A stretch of DNA of 35,481 nt from Candidatus Hydrogenedentota bacterium (GCA_035416745.1 DAOLNV010000010.1:1-35481); one strand, 5' to 3'. Counted from the stretch's first letter, positions 1 to 8,863 are shown. Translations and numbers: made by a program. The notes: generated from the letters alone by a model not told the origin.

Positions 1-984
1 TATCTTCACACGTGGGGCAGCATTTTCATCCAGGACGTTGTGCTGCCCATACGCAACACGTTGCGCGGGGAGGTCACGCCGCTTGGGCCTAAGCAGCACA
101 TTCGCTGGCTGCGCGTGTCTATCGTCGGCGTGGCTATCTTCATATTCCTGTTCAGCCTCTTTTTCAATCAACAGCAAGATATCCTCATGTATTTTGCGTT
201 GACAGGCACGATCTACCTGGGCTGGGCGGGCGCAGCCATCATCGGAGGGCTGTATTGGAAGTACGGCAATACCGCGGGAGCGTGGGCGGCTGCCGTAACC
301 GGCATGACGCTGGCCGTCGTGGGCTGGTACATGACCTACTTCTGGCCAAACACCCAAACGATCGTGCAAGATGTGTTCCCGGGATTCTGGACACGGGCGA
401 TCAGAGAATGGCCCAAACTGGAGGGCACGAAGTGTCCCATTACCGCCCAGGTGCTATGGTTTTACACCATGGTCGCTTCGGCCGGCGTCTACGCCGTGGT
501 GTCGCTGGCCACCGGCCGCGGCCGTGCCTGCGACATGGACCGGATCCTGCACCGCGGCAAGTATGCGCGCGAAGGGAGCGCAGTCCCCGTGACGGGTCTT
601 CGCGCTCTTGCGATGGGCCCCGAGTATTCCTTCGGCGACCGTTGTCTGGTCATCGGTTCGTATGCGTATTCGTTTCTGTTCCTGGTCGTCTTCGTCGTGG
701 GGACACTTTATGCGCTCAGCACAACCGTTGAAGACAGCTCATGGATGACCCTCTGGAAAGTGTACTGCTATTTCATGTTTGCGATGTCGGTCATCATCAC
801 GGTCTGGCTGGGCGTCGGCGGCGTGCATAATCTGAAGGAGATGCTCAGCGCGTTGAAAACAGCGGTCCGCGACGACCGTGACGACGGCACCGTGGTCGGC
901 CACCGCAACCTCGACGATCTGGACGCCGAGGAACTCGAGCGCATGAATATCGCAGAGCCGGGACGGGGGGAGGATGCACAATGA
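1..984 (+). CDS. Sodium:solute symporter family protein, C-terminal part (5' end outside the window)
   Basis: The reading frame is open from base 1, so the GTG at 40 is internal rather than the start. The fragment of about 327 residues begins with a YLHTWGSIFIQDV stretch typical of a transmembrane helix near the middle of SSS-family (solute/Na+ symporter) proteins. Several hydrophobic helices follow, including IVGVAIFIFLFSLFF and ALTGTIYLGWAGAAIIGGLYW. SSS proteins take up sugars, amino acids, organic acids or nucleosides with Na+ across the inner membrane; the substrate cannot be told here. After the core there is an extra helix (about positions 750-840) and a basic/acidic tail. This segment resembles the separate 48-aa protein at 26010-26156. 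The stop overlaps the next ATG by 4 bp (ATGA at 981-984), so this is the first visible gene of a translationally coupled operon. Family is sure; substrate unknown. Confidence 0.9.
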   Translation, partial: YLHTWGSIFIQDVVLPIRNTLRGEVTPLGPKQHIRWLRVSIVGVAIFIFLFSLFFNQQQDILMYFALTGTIYLGWAGAAIIGGLYWKYGNTAGAWAAAVTGMTLAVVGWYMTYFWPNTQTIVQDVFPGFWTRAIREWPKLEGTKCPITAQVLWFYTMVASAGVYAVVSLATGRGRACDMDRILHRGKYAREGSAVPVTGLRALAMGPEYSFGDRCLVIGSYAYSFLFLVVFVVGTLYALSTTVEDSSWMTLWKVYCYFMFAMSVIITVWLGVGGVHNLKEMLSALKTAVRDDRDDGTVVGHRNLDDLDAEELERMNIAEPGRGEDAQ

Positions 985-1730
985 GGAATCAGGGGATGGT
1001 TGCCGCCGTTGTGGTTCTGGCGGGCGCAATAGGATTTGGCGGCGCGCCGCCTTCGGAGCGCCCGGTCATGGTGGCAAAGTTCACCGAAACGCCCGTGAAG
1101 ATGGACGGCGTACTGGACGACGATGTCTGGAAAACGGCAACGCCATATCCCCTGCACCTGGGAAGGGACAACGAGGAAAAGGGGGAGACCCTGCACGAGA
1201 CAGGCGAGGTCCGGCTGGCGTGGGATGAGGAATTCCTGTATGTCGGGGTGCAATACAATGATTCGGATATCGTCGCGGAAGGCAAGAAGGACCAGGAGCA
1301 CCACTATCTTACGGGCGACCTGGCGGAGGTCTTTCTGAAACCCGAGGCCAATACCTGGTACTGGGAGTTGTATGTGACGCCGCACGGGAAAAAGACGCAT
1401 TTATGGTTCCCCGGCAGCGGTCGCATGGGACTCAAGAGCAGCGACGATTATGTCATGGAATTGCATGTCGCGGCGCAATGCCAGGGCACGTTGAACGACT
1501 GGAAGGACCGTGACACGGGCTGGAGCGGCGAGATGGCTATCCCCGTCCGCGAGTTGAAAGGATTCGGCGACGCGTCCGGTCCCGGCGCGGCATGGACCAT
1601 CCTGGTGGCGCGCTACAACTACTCGCGGTATCTACCCCTGCGCGGCCCGGAACTGAGCATGACGCCGCAGTTGCCGGTCACGAGTTATCACTACCACGAC
1701 GGATATGCCGCGCTCCGGCTCGAACGCTAA
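981..1730 (+). CDS. Secreted carbohydrate-binding family 9-like (CBM9-like) protein
   Basis: This 249-aa protein starts at the ATG of an ATGA overlap with the symporter gene. Residues 1-22 form a Sec-type signal sequence (short N-region, then VAAVVVLAGAIGFGG). The rest matches the CBM9-like/DOMON beta-sandwich pattern. It has an opening MDGVLDDDVWKTA (the usual ...DG.LDE..W..A of these proteins), then EVRLAWDEEFLYVGVQYND, a VFLKPEANTWYWELYVTP strand and WSGEMAIPVREL near the end. Free-standing CBM9-like proteins are periplasmic or surface glycan binders, sometimes the sensory or binding arm of polysaccharide-use loci. Its place between a Na+ symporter and a sugar-type aminotransferase fits ligand capture for the same pathway, but that is inference. 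No catalytic residues are recognisable. Confidence 0.8.
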   Translation: MRNQGMVAAVVVLAGAIGFGGAPPSERPVMVAKFTETPVKMDGVLDDDVWKTATPYPLHLGRDNEEKGETLHETGEVRLAWDEEFLYVGVQYNDSDIVAEGKKDQEHHYLTGDLAEVFLKPEANTWYWELYVTPHGKKTHLWFPGSGRMGLKSSDDYVMELHVAAQCQGTLNDWKDRDTGWSGEMAIPVRELKGFGDASGPGAAWTILVARYNYSRYLPLRGPELSMTPQLPVTSYHYHDGYAALRLER

Positions 1731-1802
1731 CCGCCACAGCTTTCAATGCGTAGCCGCCAGTCACGAAAGAAACCCGGGCGTGAGGGTGGAGGATCGGAAT
1801 CT

Positions 1803-3086
1803 ATGGTACAACTCGCAATTTCGGGTGGAAAACCGCTCCGGACCGCCCCGTTTCACGGGTGGCCGGTCTTTGATGAAGCGGAAGAATCGGCGCTGGTGGA
1901 AGTGCTTCGAAGCGGCAAGTGGTGGCGGTTCGCGTTTGGGCAGGGGGTCAATCTCGCTGAGCAGGCGGCGGGCGAGCGCAGCCAGGTGGCGATGTTCCAG
2001 GAAGAATTCGCGCGGCATCACGAGTGCCGGTACGGGATTGCCGCCGCGAACGGGACCGCCACCCTGGAATTGGGCATTCGCGCGCTTGAGTTCGACGTTG
2101 GCGACGAGGTCATCGTCCCCGCATACACGTATGTAGCCAGCGCCACGTGCGTCTTACAGAACAATCTCGTCCCCGTGTTCGTGGACGTCGACCCGGACAC
2201 CTACAACATCGCTCCCGGATGCATCGAGGAGGCCATCACCAGCCGTACACGCGCCATCATGGCCGTACATTTCGGCGGCCAGCCCGCGGACATGGACCGG
2301 GTGCTTGAGATAGCCAGGAAACGCCGCCTGCTTGTGCTCGAAGACGCGGCCCATGCGCACGGATGCGAATGGAAAGGCCGCAAGGCGGGCTCGTTTGGCA
2401 CGTTCAGCTCATTCAGCTTCCAGGCGAGCAAGAACATGACCGCGGGCGAAGGGGGCATCCTGTGCACGAACGACCAGACCGTTGCCGCCGAGTGTGATGC
2501 GTTGACATGGGCCGGGCGGAGACCGGGGCGCCCATGGTACGAGTTTCACCGGCTCGGTTGGAACTACCGCATGACCGAGTTCCAAGCCGCTCTATTGCGC
2601 GTGCAAATGACCCGGCTTGCCGGGCAAAACCGCGTCCGCCATGACAATGCCTCATACCTGACCGAGCTGCTGCTCGCCATGGAAGGGGTGAGGCCGCTTG
2701 TTCAGGATGGGCGCGTGACCATGAACGGCTATCACCTGTATATCTTCCGTTATGATGAGAAGTCAGTGGGCGTTCCCCGCGCGAAGTTCGTGGAAGCGCT
2801 TGTTGCAGAGGGCATCCCGGCATCCTGTGGCTACCCGTTTGCGTTGTACAAGAACCCGATGTTCATCGAGAAACAGTTCATCAACGGGGCCTTTCCTTTA
2901 GGTACGGCGTATCACGGCGACATGGACTACGCGGCCTTCGAGGCCCGTTGTCCCGTCGCGGAACGCGCTTGTTCGGGCGAGGCGGTGTGGCTGCCGCAGC
3001 AGGTATTCCTGGGAACCCACGGCGATATGCACGACATCGCGGCCGCGGTCGCGAAAGTGCTCAAGCACAAGGAGGAATTGGCATGA
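1803..3086 (+). CDS. DegT/DnrJ/EryC1/StrS-type PLP aminotransferase
   Basis: A 427-aa fold-type I aminotransferase of the DegT/AHBA-synthase family, which aminates keto-sugars or other oxo compounds. An ATG lies in frame at 1746, but the GGAGGA at 1788-1793 is placed 9 bp before the ATG at 1803. The conserved family start (ISGGKPLR) also follows that ATG, so 1803 is chosen. Key residues: Lys210 in SFQASKNMTAGEGG is the Schiff-base lysine; Asp181 in LEDAAHAHG contacts the pyridine nitrogen; VIVPAYTYVASATCVL near 104-118 and the HFGGQPADMD loop at 156-165 are typical. Length is a little above the usual 370-400 because of an extended N-terminal third (about residues 35-66). It sits 72 bp after the CBM9-like gene and overlaps the creatininase-like gene by 4 bp. 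Substrate unknown. Confidence 0.92.
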   Translation: MVQLAISGGKPLRTAPFHGWPVFDEAEESALVEVLRSGKWWRFAFGQGVNLAEQAAGERSQVAMFQEEFARHHECRYGIAAANGTATLELGIRALEFDVGDEVIVPAYTYVASATCVLQNNLVPVFVDVDPDTYNIAPGCIEEAITSRTRAIMAVHFGGQPADMDRVLEIARKRRLLVLEDAAHAHGCEWKGRKAGSFGTFSSFSFQASKNMTAGEGGILCTNDQTVAAECDALTWAGRRPGRPWYEFHRLGWNYRMTEFQAALLRVQMTRLAGQNRVRHDNASYLTELLLAMEGVRPLVQDGRVTMNGYHLYIFRYDEKSVGVPRAKFVEALVAEGIPASCGYPFALYKNPMFIEKQFINGAFPLGTAYHGDMDYAAFEARCPVAERACSGEAVWLPQQVFLGTHGDMHDIAAAVAKVLKHKEELA

Positions 3087-3937
3087 GCAATCCGTTTCCC
3101 GTCATGGAGCATATGACCGTCAAGATGGTTCGGGACTATCTCGGGCAACGCCGGTCCATTATCATTCCCCTGGGCGTGATCGAGCAGCACGGGTATCATC
3201 TGCCTCTCAATACGGACGCTCTGATCGCCACGCATATCGCGCGGCGCATCGGAGAACGCACAGGGATTCTCGTGGCGCCTGCAATGCACCATTCGTTTTC
3301 CGGGGGCGGACTGCCCGGGACCATCAACATCTCCCCCGCTGTCATGTCCCTTGTATTGAGCGACATGCTGGTGTCGCTGGTGTCCCAGGGCTTCCGCAAC
3401 TTTTACCTGCTCCTGTGCCACGGCGGCAGCGAAAATGCCCGCGCTCTGGATAACGCCATAAAGGTGCTGTTGAGGGTCAATCCGGCATTCGAACAGGCTA
3501 TGGTAGCTCTCCTGCCGGTTTGGGAACTGGAGAGCGATGGCAACACATGGTCTGGCGCCTTCCGTGAAGGCGACTGGCACGCGGGATGGGTCGAGACCTC
3601 GCTGGTGATGGCGCTGGAGCCCGGCCTGGTGCGCTTGGACGAACTGGCGCTGGACCCCGAGCCATTGCTCTCGCTGCAAATCGAGCATCCGGACAATTAT
3701 CAGCACGCGGAGAAGATCGTGGACAGCAAGTTCGTGGTCCCGCGGATGACCCAGCGTCCCGACATCCGGGTGGGCGTTATGGGGTACCCGGAGCGGGCGT
3801 CGCGCGAAACCGGCGAGCGGATCGTCGAACGCGTCGTGCGCGACGGGGCGGCGCGGATCCTGGACTTGGAGTCCAAGGCCGACGGCGTATACAAGGAAAT
3901 ACCGTTCACGCCCGAACCGCTCATTTTTGACATCTGA
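3083..3937 (+). CDS. Creatininase-family (PF02633-type) amidohydrolase
   Basis: A 284-aa protein starting at the ATG of an ATGA overlap with the aminotransferase gene, with GGAGGA at 3071-3076 as ribosome site. An in-frame ATG at 2948 lies inside the upstream gene and is rejected. Metal-site motifs of the family are present: E34-QHG-YHLPLNTD45 (Glu34, His36, Asp45), HGG at 113-115 and HAG..ETS at 166-173. The usual NGHGGN is CHGGSEN here, and the Glu common in HAGExETS is Trp169. Family members open cyclic amides (creatinine, formamidopyrimidine intermediates in riboflavin or F420 synthesis, mycofactocin peptide). Which of these applies cannot be read from sequence. The neighbours (aminotransferase, URO-D-like methyltransferase, Na+ symporter) suggest catabolism of a small nitrogenous compound or amino sugar, as inference. 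Confidence 0.85.
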   Translation: MSNPFPVMEHMTVKMVRDYLGQRRSIIIPLGVIEQHGYHLPLNTDALIATHIARRIGERTGILVAPAMHHSFSGGGLPGTINISPAVMSLVLSDMLVSLVSQGFRNFYLLLCHGGSENARALDNAIKVLLRVNPAFEQAMVALLPVWELESDGNTWSGAFREGDWHAGWVETSLVMALEPGLVRLDELALDPEPLLSLQIEHPDNYQHAEKIVDSKFVVPRMTQRPDIRVGVMGYPERASRETGERIVERVVRDGAARILDLESKADGVYKEIPFTPEPLIFDI

Positions 3938-3952
3938 GCGACACTATCCACG

Positions 3953-5680
3953 ATGCGCAGCCTGAACAGATACGTCGTTGTAAACTCCAGCCAGCCGGAG
4001 AACGCCTACGGGCGGTTCGCTCAACACATTCTGGCGTCAGAGGGGCTGACGGGATTCACGCTCGTAGACCTTGCGGCCGGGGTCCTTCCCGAACTCACAG
4101 GGGCCGAACTCATCCTGGTAACGCGGAGTTTCCTGCGGCGGAGACAGGCAGAACTTCTTCTCGAGGCGGCGCGGCGGGGCGCGGGCGTGGTCTTTCTTCA
4201 GCCGCAACCGCTTGTTGTCAAAGAACTGGGGTTCGCCGCCGCCTCAAGCGTGACCTATCCTGGAACCGTCCGTATTCACGGAGGTTACCCGGCAACGGAA
4301 GTGCCCATTCAGACTCATTTGCCCATCCCCAGCCATGGGTTGCCCGAGGCCGCTCATGGCTGGCGTGTCATAGCGGACGCGCTCGACGAGAAGTGGCGCG
4401 AGACCGGCCACCCCGCCGTTGTCGCTACCCCGTACGGTCAGGGACAGGTTGCGTTGTTCTTCTACGACGTGGCGGAGACGGTGGCACGCATTCGGTTCGG
4501 AAATCCGGCTCTCGGGGGCTACACCACATGCCGCACATGGGACTGGCCACATGCGTTGGACCTTTTCGAGAGTCACGTGGACCCGGGCGCGGCACACCTG
4601 CCTCAAGCCGACCTCCACGGCCAGCTTCTGGCGCGGGTGCTGACGGACGCGGCCCCCTATCCCCTGCCCCGGCTCTGGTACTACGAAGAAGCTGCTTACG
4701 CCACGGCGGGAGTGTTTGAGAGCGACGGCGATTACTCCGAGCCCAGTCAGTTCCGCGCGCTGGCGTCTGCGCTCGAGAAACAAGGAGGCGCTGCGACTTT
4801 CTATCTGATGAGGGCGACGAAACTCTCCCAGGCCGATGTGGCCGCATTGCGGGCCCGGGGACATACTTTCGGGCCGCACGTGGACCCCCTGGCCAGAGAC
4901 GATGAACTCTATTTTGCGCTTCCTGAAGGGTTGAAGGAAGAAACCGCGCATTTTGCCGCGCGGTTCGGCCCAGTAAGCCCGACCCTTCAATGTCATTGCG
5001 CGCCATGGCCGAGTTATATGGCCATGGCGCCGGCACACATCGAAAACGGATACCGGCTGTTGTTCGCGTATTTGCCGGGCTCATCAGGGCTCTGGGGCAA
5101 ATACATGTGCGGCTCCGGGCGGCCCCTGAAGTTCTGCGACCGCGACGGGACCATGCACGACTGTTGGCAACAACCTCTTGTGATTCTGGATGACGAGAGC
5201 CTGATCCCCTTTCTGCGCGACCACCGCGACGCCGCTTGCTCCGCGTTTGACGCCGCCCTGGACGCCGCCCTGGCGCAGAATCACACGGCCATGCCCATGC
5301 TTTCGCATCCGGTGAGTTTCTGCACATACAGCAGCCCTGTGATGGAACATGTCTTCGAACGTCTGCACGGGGCCGGCGCTCCGATATACAATGCGGACGA
5401 GTGGCTCCGGTTTATCGATTGGCGCGCCGAAGCCCGCGTGGCCGTGGAACAGGATGAGAGCGGAGGCATCTTCTGCACCGTATCGGGTCTTGCGGGGCGA
5501 ATCCCGGTGATGTTTCCCGCAAGAAAGCTCCGTGAGGGATCCTTGCGTGTCTCGGTCAACGGCGAGAACGCACCGTACTCGGTGCTGGACCGCCTTGGAG
5601 AAGAGCACCTCGTTATCCAGCTTGACGGGGAGAAGCACGGTTTTGTTGCCCAAGTCGAAATTCACGCCAGCGGGTCGTGA
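3953..5680 (+). CDS. Large protein with glutamine-amidotransferase-like N-terminus and NodB/deacetylase-like barrel
   Basis: 575 aa, starting 15 bp after the creatininase-like gene with no clear Shine-Dalgarno sequence. There is no signal peptide or membrane segment. Residues 1 to about 190 read like an alternating alpha/beta (GATase-1/ThuA-like) fold, with strands such as AELILVTRSFLRR and GAGVVFLQPQPLVV and later GQGQVALFFYDVAETVAR. Residues about 230-500 resemble a polysaccharide-deacetylase-like beta/alpha barrel: GGAATFYLMRA, then LRARGHTFGPHVDP, which mimics the GHEIGxHxxxH zinc motif but without a second His at the expected place. The end (about 510-575) looks like a beta-sandwich. I do not recognise a named family. 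Operon context suggests the same pathway as the creatininase and aminotransferase genes. The coding frame is clear; the function is not. Confidence 0.72.
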   Translation: MRSLNRYVVVNSSQPENAYGRFAQHILASEGLTGFTLVDLAAGVLPELTGAELILVTRSFLRRRQAELLLEAARRGAGVVFLQPQPLVVKELGFAAASSVTYPGTVRIHGGYPATEVPIQTHLPIPSHGLPEAAHGWRVIADALDEKWRETGHPAVVATPYGQGQVALFFYDVAETVARIRFGNPALGGYTTCRTWDWPHALDLFESHVDPGAAHLPQADLHGQLLARVLTDAAPYPLPRLWYYEEAAYATAGVFESDGDYSEPSQFRALASALEKQGGAATFYLMRATKLSQADVAALRARGHTFGPHVDPLARDDELYFALPEGLKEETAHFAARFGPVSPTLQCHCAPWPSYMAMAPAHIENGYRLLFAYLPGSSGLWGKYMCGSGRPLKFCDRDGTMHDCWQQPLVILDDESLIPFLRDHRDAACSAFDAALDAALAQNHTAMPMLSHPVSFCTYSSPVMEHVFERLHGAGAPIYNADEWLRFIDWRAEARVAVEQDESGGIFCTVSGLAGRIPVMFPARKLREGSLRVSVNGENAPYSVLDRLGEEHLVIQLDGEKHGFVAQVEIHASGS

Positions 5681-5829
5681 ACGAAGAACCTGGCCGGTCT
5701 TTCAGCGGACATGGAAATGCCAGAAGACCTCCGCAACGCAGGCTGGGCCGGCTCTGTCACAGTCGACCTGACCGTGAACCTGTATGCGTGATTCTGTAAA
5801 CTCACTGGGCAGGAATTGGGAGTACCCGA
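5681..5829 (+). other. Spacer with an in-frame open extension after the 575-aa gene
   Basis: The frame of the 575-aa gene continues for 36 codons after its TGA (5678-5680), up to another TGA at 5789-5791. The predicted end (MPEDLRNAGWAGSVTVDL at its core) looks protein-like. It may be a former C-terminus cut by a nonsense change, readthrough, or chance. A GGGAG ribosome site for the next gene lies at 5818-5822. I see no terminator. Confidence 0.3.
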
Positions 5830-6903
5830 GTGAATAAGAGCCCGAGCGAGAATTTCGGACGGGTGACCAGCCATGAACGCGCCGATTGGATTCCGTTCAC
5901 GCTTGATGTGGGCGCGACCCCGGGGTTCACCGCGCCCGTGTTGAACCGGTTTCGCGAAGAGACGGAGGCCGAGCACCCGGAGGAGTATTTCGACTACGAT
6001 TTCCGCACGGCGTCGCTGGCGACCCGCTTCGGAGGAGACGACCCCGCCGCGCTTCATGCCGCCGTTGAACCCGGAACAGTGTTCGATGAATGGGGTATCG
6101 GCCATTGGGCGGGCGGCGCGGCGGGAACGTACGAAAGGACCTTTCCGCCGTTGGCAAATGCCGCGGGCGCCAGCGAGATCGAAGCGTTTCCCACGCCCAT
6201 CATCGACTCTGGCAGCACATCCAAGACCGTCGAGGCCCATCATTCGCGGGGCTACCCCGTATTTGGCTATACGGGGAGCATTTATGAATGGTCGTGGTGG
6301 CTGCGCGGGATGCAACAGTTCATGACGGACCTGCTTGCCTTTCCGGAACTGGCCGAGACTGTTATCCGAAAAGTGACGGGATACACCCGGACTCTGGCTT
6401 TGGAATCCGCCCGGGCCGGCATTGACGTTCTTTGTTTCTACGACGACGCGGGCATGCAAACCGGGTTGCAGATCGACCCCGGACTCTGGCGGCGTTTCAT
6501 CAAACCCCGATGGCGCGAGGTGCTCGACGCCGTTCGAAGCCAATACCCGAACCGCATATTCTTCCTGCACAGTTGCGGCAAGATCGACGACATCGTCCCC
6601 GACATTGTCGAGCTGGGCTTCCATATCCTTCATCCCGTGCAGCCCGAGTGCATGGACTTCCGGAAAATGCGGCGAGCATACGGCCGCGACATCGTCCTGT
6701 GCGCCACGATTAGCGCTCAGAACCTGTTGCCGTTCGGCACGCCCGATGACATCCGGAGATGGGTCCGCGCCACGAAACAGGTCTGCGCGGAGGACAACTG
6801 CGCGCTCTTGTGTCCATCGAACCTGATCCAGCCGGAAACGCCGTGGGAGAACATCGTCGCGTTTGCGGAGGAGGCGCGGGGCGCCAGCGGATGCAACGGT
6901 TGA
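5830..6903 (+). CDS. Uroporphyrinogen decarboxylase-like (URO-D/MtaA-type) methyltransferase family protein
   Basis: 357 aa, GTG start at 5830 preceded by GGGAG (5818-5822). The family's long barrel is recognisable. It has an N-terminal GRVTSHERADWIPF (the usual R..al.h..pDR.P), a KPRWREVLDAVR helix, and HSCGKIDDIVPDIVELGFHILHPVQPE around 247-272. H247 and C249 match the H-x-C zinc pair of corrinoid-dependent methyltransferases such as MtaA and MtbA. The third ligand, expected near the CPSNLIQPETP segment, is not at the canonical Cys position. It is not a housekeeping HemE, which lacks this H-x-C motif. Proteins of this type are abundant in anaerobic and PVC-type genomes and usually transfer methyl groups from demethylated substrates. 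It is the last gene of the plus-strand operon; its stop lies 3 bp from the stop of the convergent gene. Confidence 0.85.
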   Translation: MNKSPSENFGRVTSHERADWIPFTLDVGATPGFTAPVLNRFREETEAEHPEEYFDYDFRTASLATRFGGDDPAALHAAVEPGTVFDEWGIGHWAGGAAGTYERTFPPLANAAGASEIEAFPTPIIDSGSTSKTVEAHHSRGYPVFGYTGSIYEWSWWLRGMQQFMTDLLAFPELAETVIRKVTGYTRTLALESARAGIDVLCFYDDAGMQTGLQIDPGLWRRFIKPRWREVLDAVRSQYPNRIFFLHSCGKIDDIVPDIVELGFHILHPVQPECMDFRKMRRAYGRDIVLCATISAQNLLPFGTPDDIRRWVRATKQVCAEDNCALLCPSNLIQPETPWENIVAFAEEARGASGCNG

Positions 6904-6906
6904 AAA

Positions 6907-7851
6907 TCACACCTGCGCGAACTTGCGGGTGAACTCCGCGTTCATGGCGACTTCGTCGTGAAACTCCGGGAACATTCCCACGATGACGGCGTCGGTTTTC
7001 TTGATGTTCTCGAACGCCCAGCGGAACGCCTCGCCTACCGACCCCTGCGTGTCGCCCCGGCGACCCGCCGCGAGGATCTTGAACAGCAGACACGGTTTCT
7101 CGATTTCACGGATGACGGCGGCCATGCGGGGCGGGTCGGATTCAACGAACGGCATGCCGAACGTGACCTGGCCGAGTTCATTCTGCATTTCTTCGCGGGT
7201 CCGTGTGACGTAATGTGCGCAGCACATGAAGAAGTCGTTCTCCCACCCCTCGTCAGCGATGCGCTTGATATTGGCCGGATTGTGGGCCGAGACGCCAGCC
7301 ATGGCGCCTGCATCGTGCACCTGCTTCACGAAATCGTGCACCTTTTCGGCCTGCCCCGACCGAAACAGCGAATCCGTTACTCCGCCGTGATGGGCAATGG
7401 CGATCGCTTTGAGCTCCATGACGCGCGACAAAGGCGCTATACCGGGGTTCGAGGAGTGCAGGCAGATAAACTGGAGCTTGGATCCGCCGCTCCACAGGAT
7501 CTCAAGGGCCTTCTCGGTCTTCTCGGTGACATCGAACTGGAACGTGTTGATCCCCTGCGCCTCAGAGTGTCTGAGGAGGTCGACCGTCCGCTCGACCGTA
7601 AAGTACTCGCGCATATGAGCGGACAGGTTGCTTGTGGCATGGGAATACCCCCCTATGGGGTTGTATCCCGTAATGAGCCGCGTGACCGCGTACTTGCCGA
7701 ACGGGATCGTGGGCAGGAGCTCAGCGGGTTTCGTGGCGGCGTCCTGGGCGTGTGCGGCGCCGGCTGCCGCAGCCACGGCCGCGGTGGCTAAACCCGCATG
7801 CCCAATGAAATCTCTGCGATTCACGCGAAGCTGGCCGTGTTCTTCGTCCAT
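6907..7851 (-). CDS. Tat-exported TIM-barrel protein, aldo/keto-reductase-like
   Basis: 314 aa from the ATG at 7851, chosen because a strong AGGAGGGGG site lies just upstream; longer in-frame starts have no such site. The N-terminus carries a twin-arginine signal: RRDFIG at 12-17, then an alanine-rich hydrophobic stretch ending AAHAQ near 36. The mature part reads like an aldo/keto-reductase or related (beta/alpha)8 barrel: RLITGYNPIGGYSH, TVDLLRHSEAQGINTFQFD, repeated strand-helix units, and a C-terminal KKTDAVIVGMFPEFHDEVAMN. The canonical AKR tetrad is not obvious, so catalysis is uncertain. Tat export implies that a folded, possibly cofactor-bound enzyme acts in the periplasm. It is convergent with the URO-D-like gene and shares strand with the phosphodiesterase gene 125 bp upstream. 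Confidence 0.75.
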   Translation of the reverse strand: MDEEHGQLRVNRRDFIGHAGLATAAVAAAAGAAHAQDAATKPAELLPTIPFGKYAVTRLITGYNPIGGYSHATSNLSAHMREYFTVERTVDLLRHSEAQGINTFQFDVTEKTEKALEILWSGGSKLQFICLHSSNPGIAPLSRVMELKAIAIAHHGGVTDSLFRSGQAEKVHDFVKQVHDAGAMAGVSAHNPANIKRIADEGWENDFFMCCAHYVTRTREEMQNELGQVTFGMPFVESDPPRMAAVIREIEKPCLLFKILAAGRRGDTQGSVGEAFRWAFENIKKTDAVIVGMFPEFHDEVAMNAEFTRKFAQV

Positions 7852-7976
7852 GTCCCCCTCCTTTTCGCGAAACTGCGCAGTCATCTTAACACCGTCACTC
7901 CGGCGCGGCAAGGCAGAGAAGAGAACCATGCCTCGCTCATGTGAGGGCCGGATGGAGGCTGTTCAGTGAAAGCGCG

Positions 7977-8843
7977 TCATCTGGGGGTTGTGGCAAAATG
8001 CTCCTGCACGCACGACACGAAGCGCTCAGGCTCGTCGGTGGCATACCAGCGTATACCGAGATTCAGCAGGCCAGAGAGGCTCGAACAATCGAACGCAAAC
8101 GGGAGCACCTCCAAGTCGACGTTCTTCTCCCGCGCTACCATCAACGCTTCCCGAAGAAAATCCTCGCTCATGAGATACCGGACGCCCCCCTCGGCGTCCG
8201 GAGCGGTGTGCAGGTGCAATTGCACCTGGTTCAGCCCATCAAAACCGTCCGCGGCCGCTTTTCGGAATGTTTCCTGAATCTCGGGCACTTCGCCGCCGAT
8301 CCATAACATCGTGCGCAATCCCGGGACGGCCTCCCGCATCTTCCGGCACGACTCCGCCTTGTTGTGTGAAAAAATCACGCGGTTAGCCACACGGTATTTC
8401 CCGATAAGCACACCTAGGTCATCCAGGCTGACATTCTTCAGGTCGAGATAGATCTGTGCGCTTTTCCGGCGCGCCATCTCCTGGAAGACTTCCTCAAGAC
8501 TCGGGACCTTTTCGCCGGCGTACTTGGCGTCAAACCAGCGGCCGGCGTCCCATTGGCGGATCTCCTCGAAGGTGAGCCGGGAAACAGGGATTTCCTGATT
8601 GGTCCGGGCATCGGTGGTGCGCTTGAGGGTATCGTCATGAAGGCAGATGATCACATTGTCGGCAGTGGCGCAAATATCCACTTCAGGAATTGCGCCCAAA
8701 TCCCAGGCATGCCGATACGCGGCCAAAGTGTTTTCAGGCACTTCCTTGAGGCCTCCACGGTGCGCTTGAAATTGCACTGTATTCGCGCCCGTGCCCAGAG
8801 CGCCCATACCCAATAACGCGGCAATGCCACACAAAACACCCAT
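7977..8843 (-). CDS. Secreted glycerophosphodiester phosphodiesterase family protein
   Basis: 288 aa. The AGAGGAG ribosome site lies 7 bp before the ATG at 8843 and actually inside the reading frame that begins at the ATG at 8861, so 8843 is the better start. Residues 1-20 form a Sec signal (MGVLCGIAALLGMGALGTGA). GDPD signature residues are all present in order: H28-R29-G, E37-N38-T, E54-x-D56 and H69-D70-D71. These are the metal ligands and catalytic histidines of the TIM-barrel phosphodiesterases that split glycerophosphodiesters into glycerol-3-phosphate and an alcohol. Homologues with this architecture in PVC-type genomes often have unknown substrates. A perfect hairpin lies just upstream (8864-8884). 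Confidence 0.9.
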   Translation of the reverse strand: MGVLCGIAALLGMGALGTGANTVQFQAHRGGLKEVPENTLAAYRHAWDLGAIPEVDICATADNVIICLHDDTLKRTTDARTNQEIPVSRLTFEEIRQWDAGRWFDAKYAGEKVPSLEEVFQEMARRKSAQIYLDLKNVSLDDLGVLIGKYRVANRVIFSHNKAESCRKMREAVPGLRTMLWIGGEVPEIQETFRKAAADGFDGLNQVQLHLHTAPDAEGGVRYLMSEDFLREALMVAREKNVDLEVLPFAFDCSSLSGLLNLGIRWYATDEPERFVSCVQEHFATTPR

Positions 8844-8863
8844 CGTGATACTCCTCTCCATGC

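Noticed and set aside
2948..3082. Earlier start (2948) for the creatininase-like gene
   Set aside because: It would add 45 residues read inside the aminotransferase gene. GGAGGA and the ATGA overlap point to 3083.
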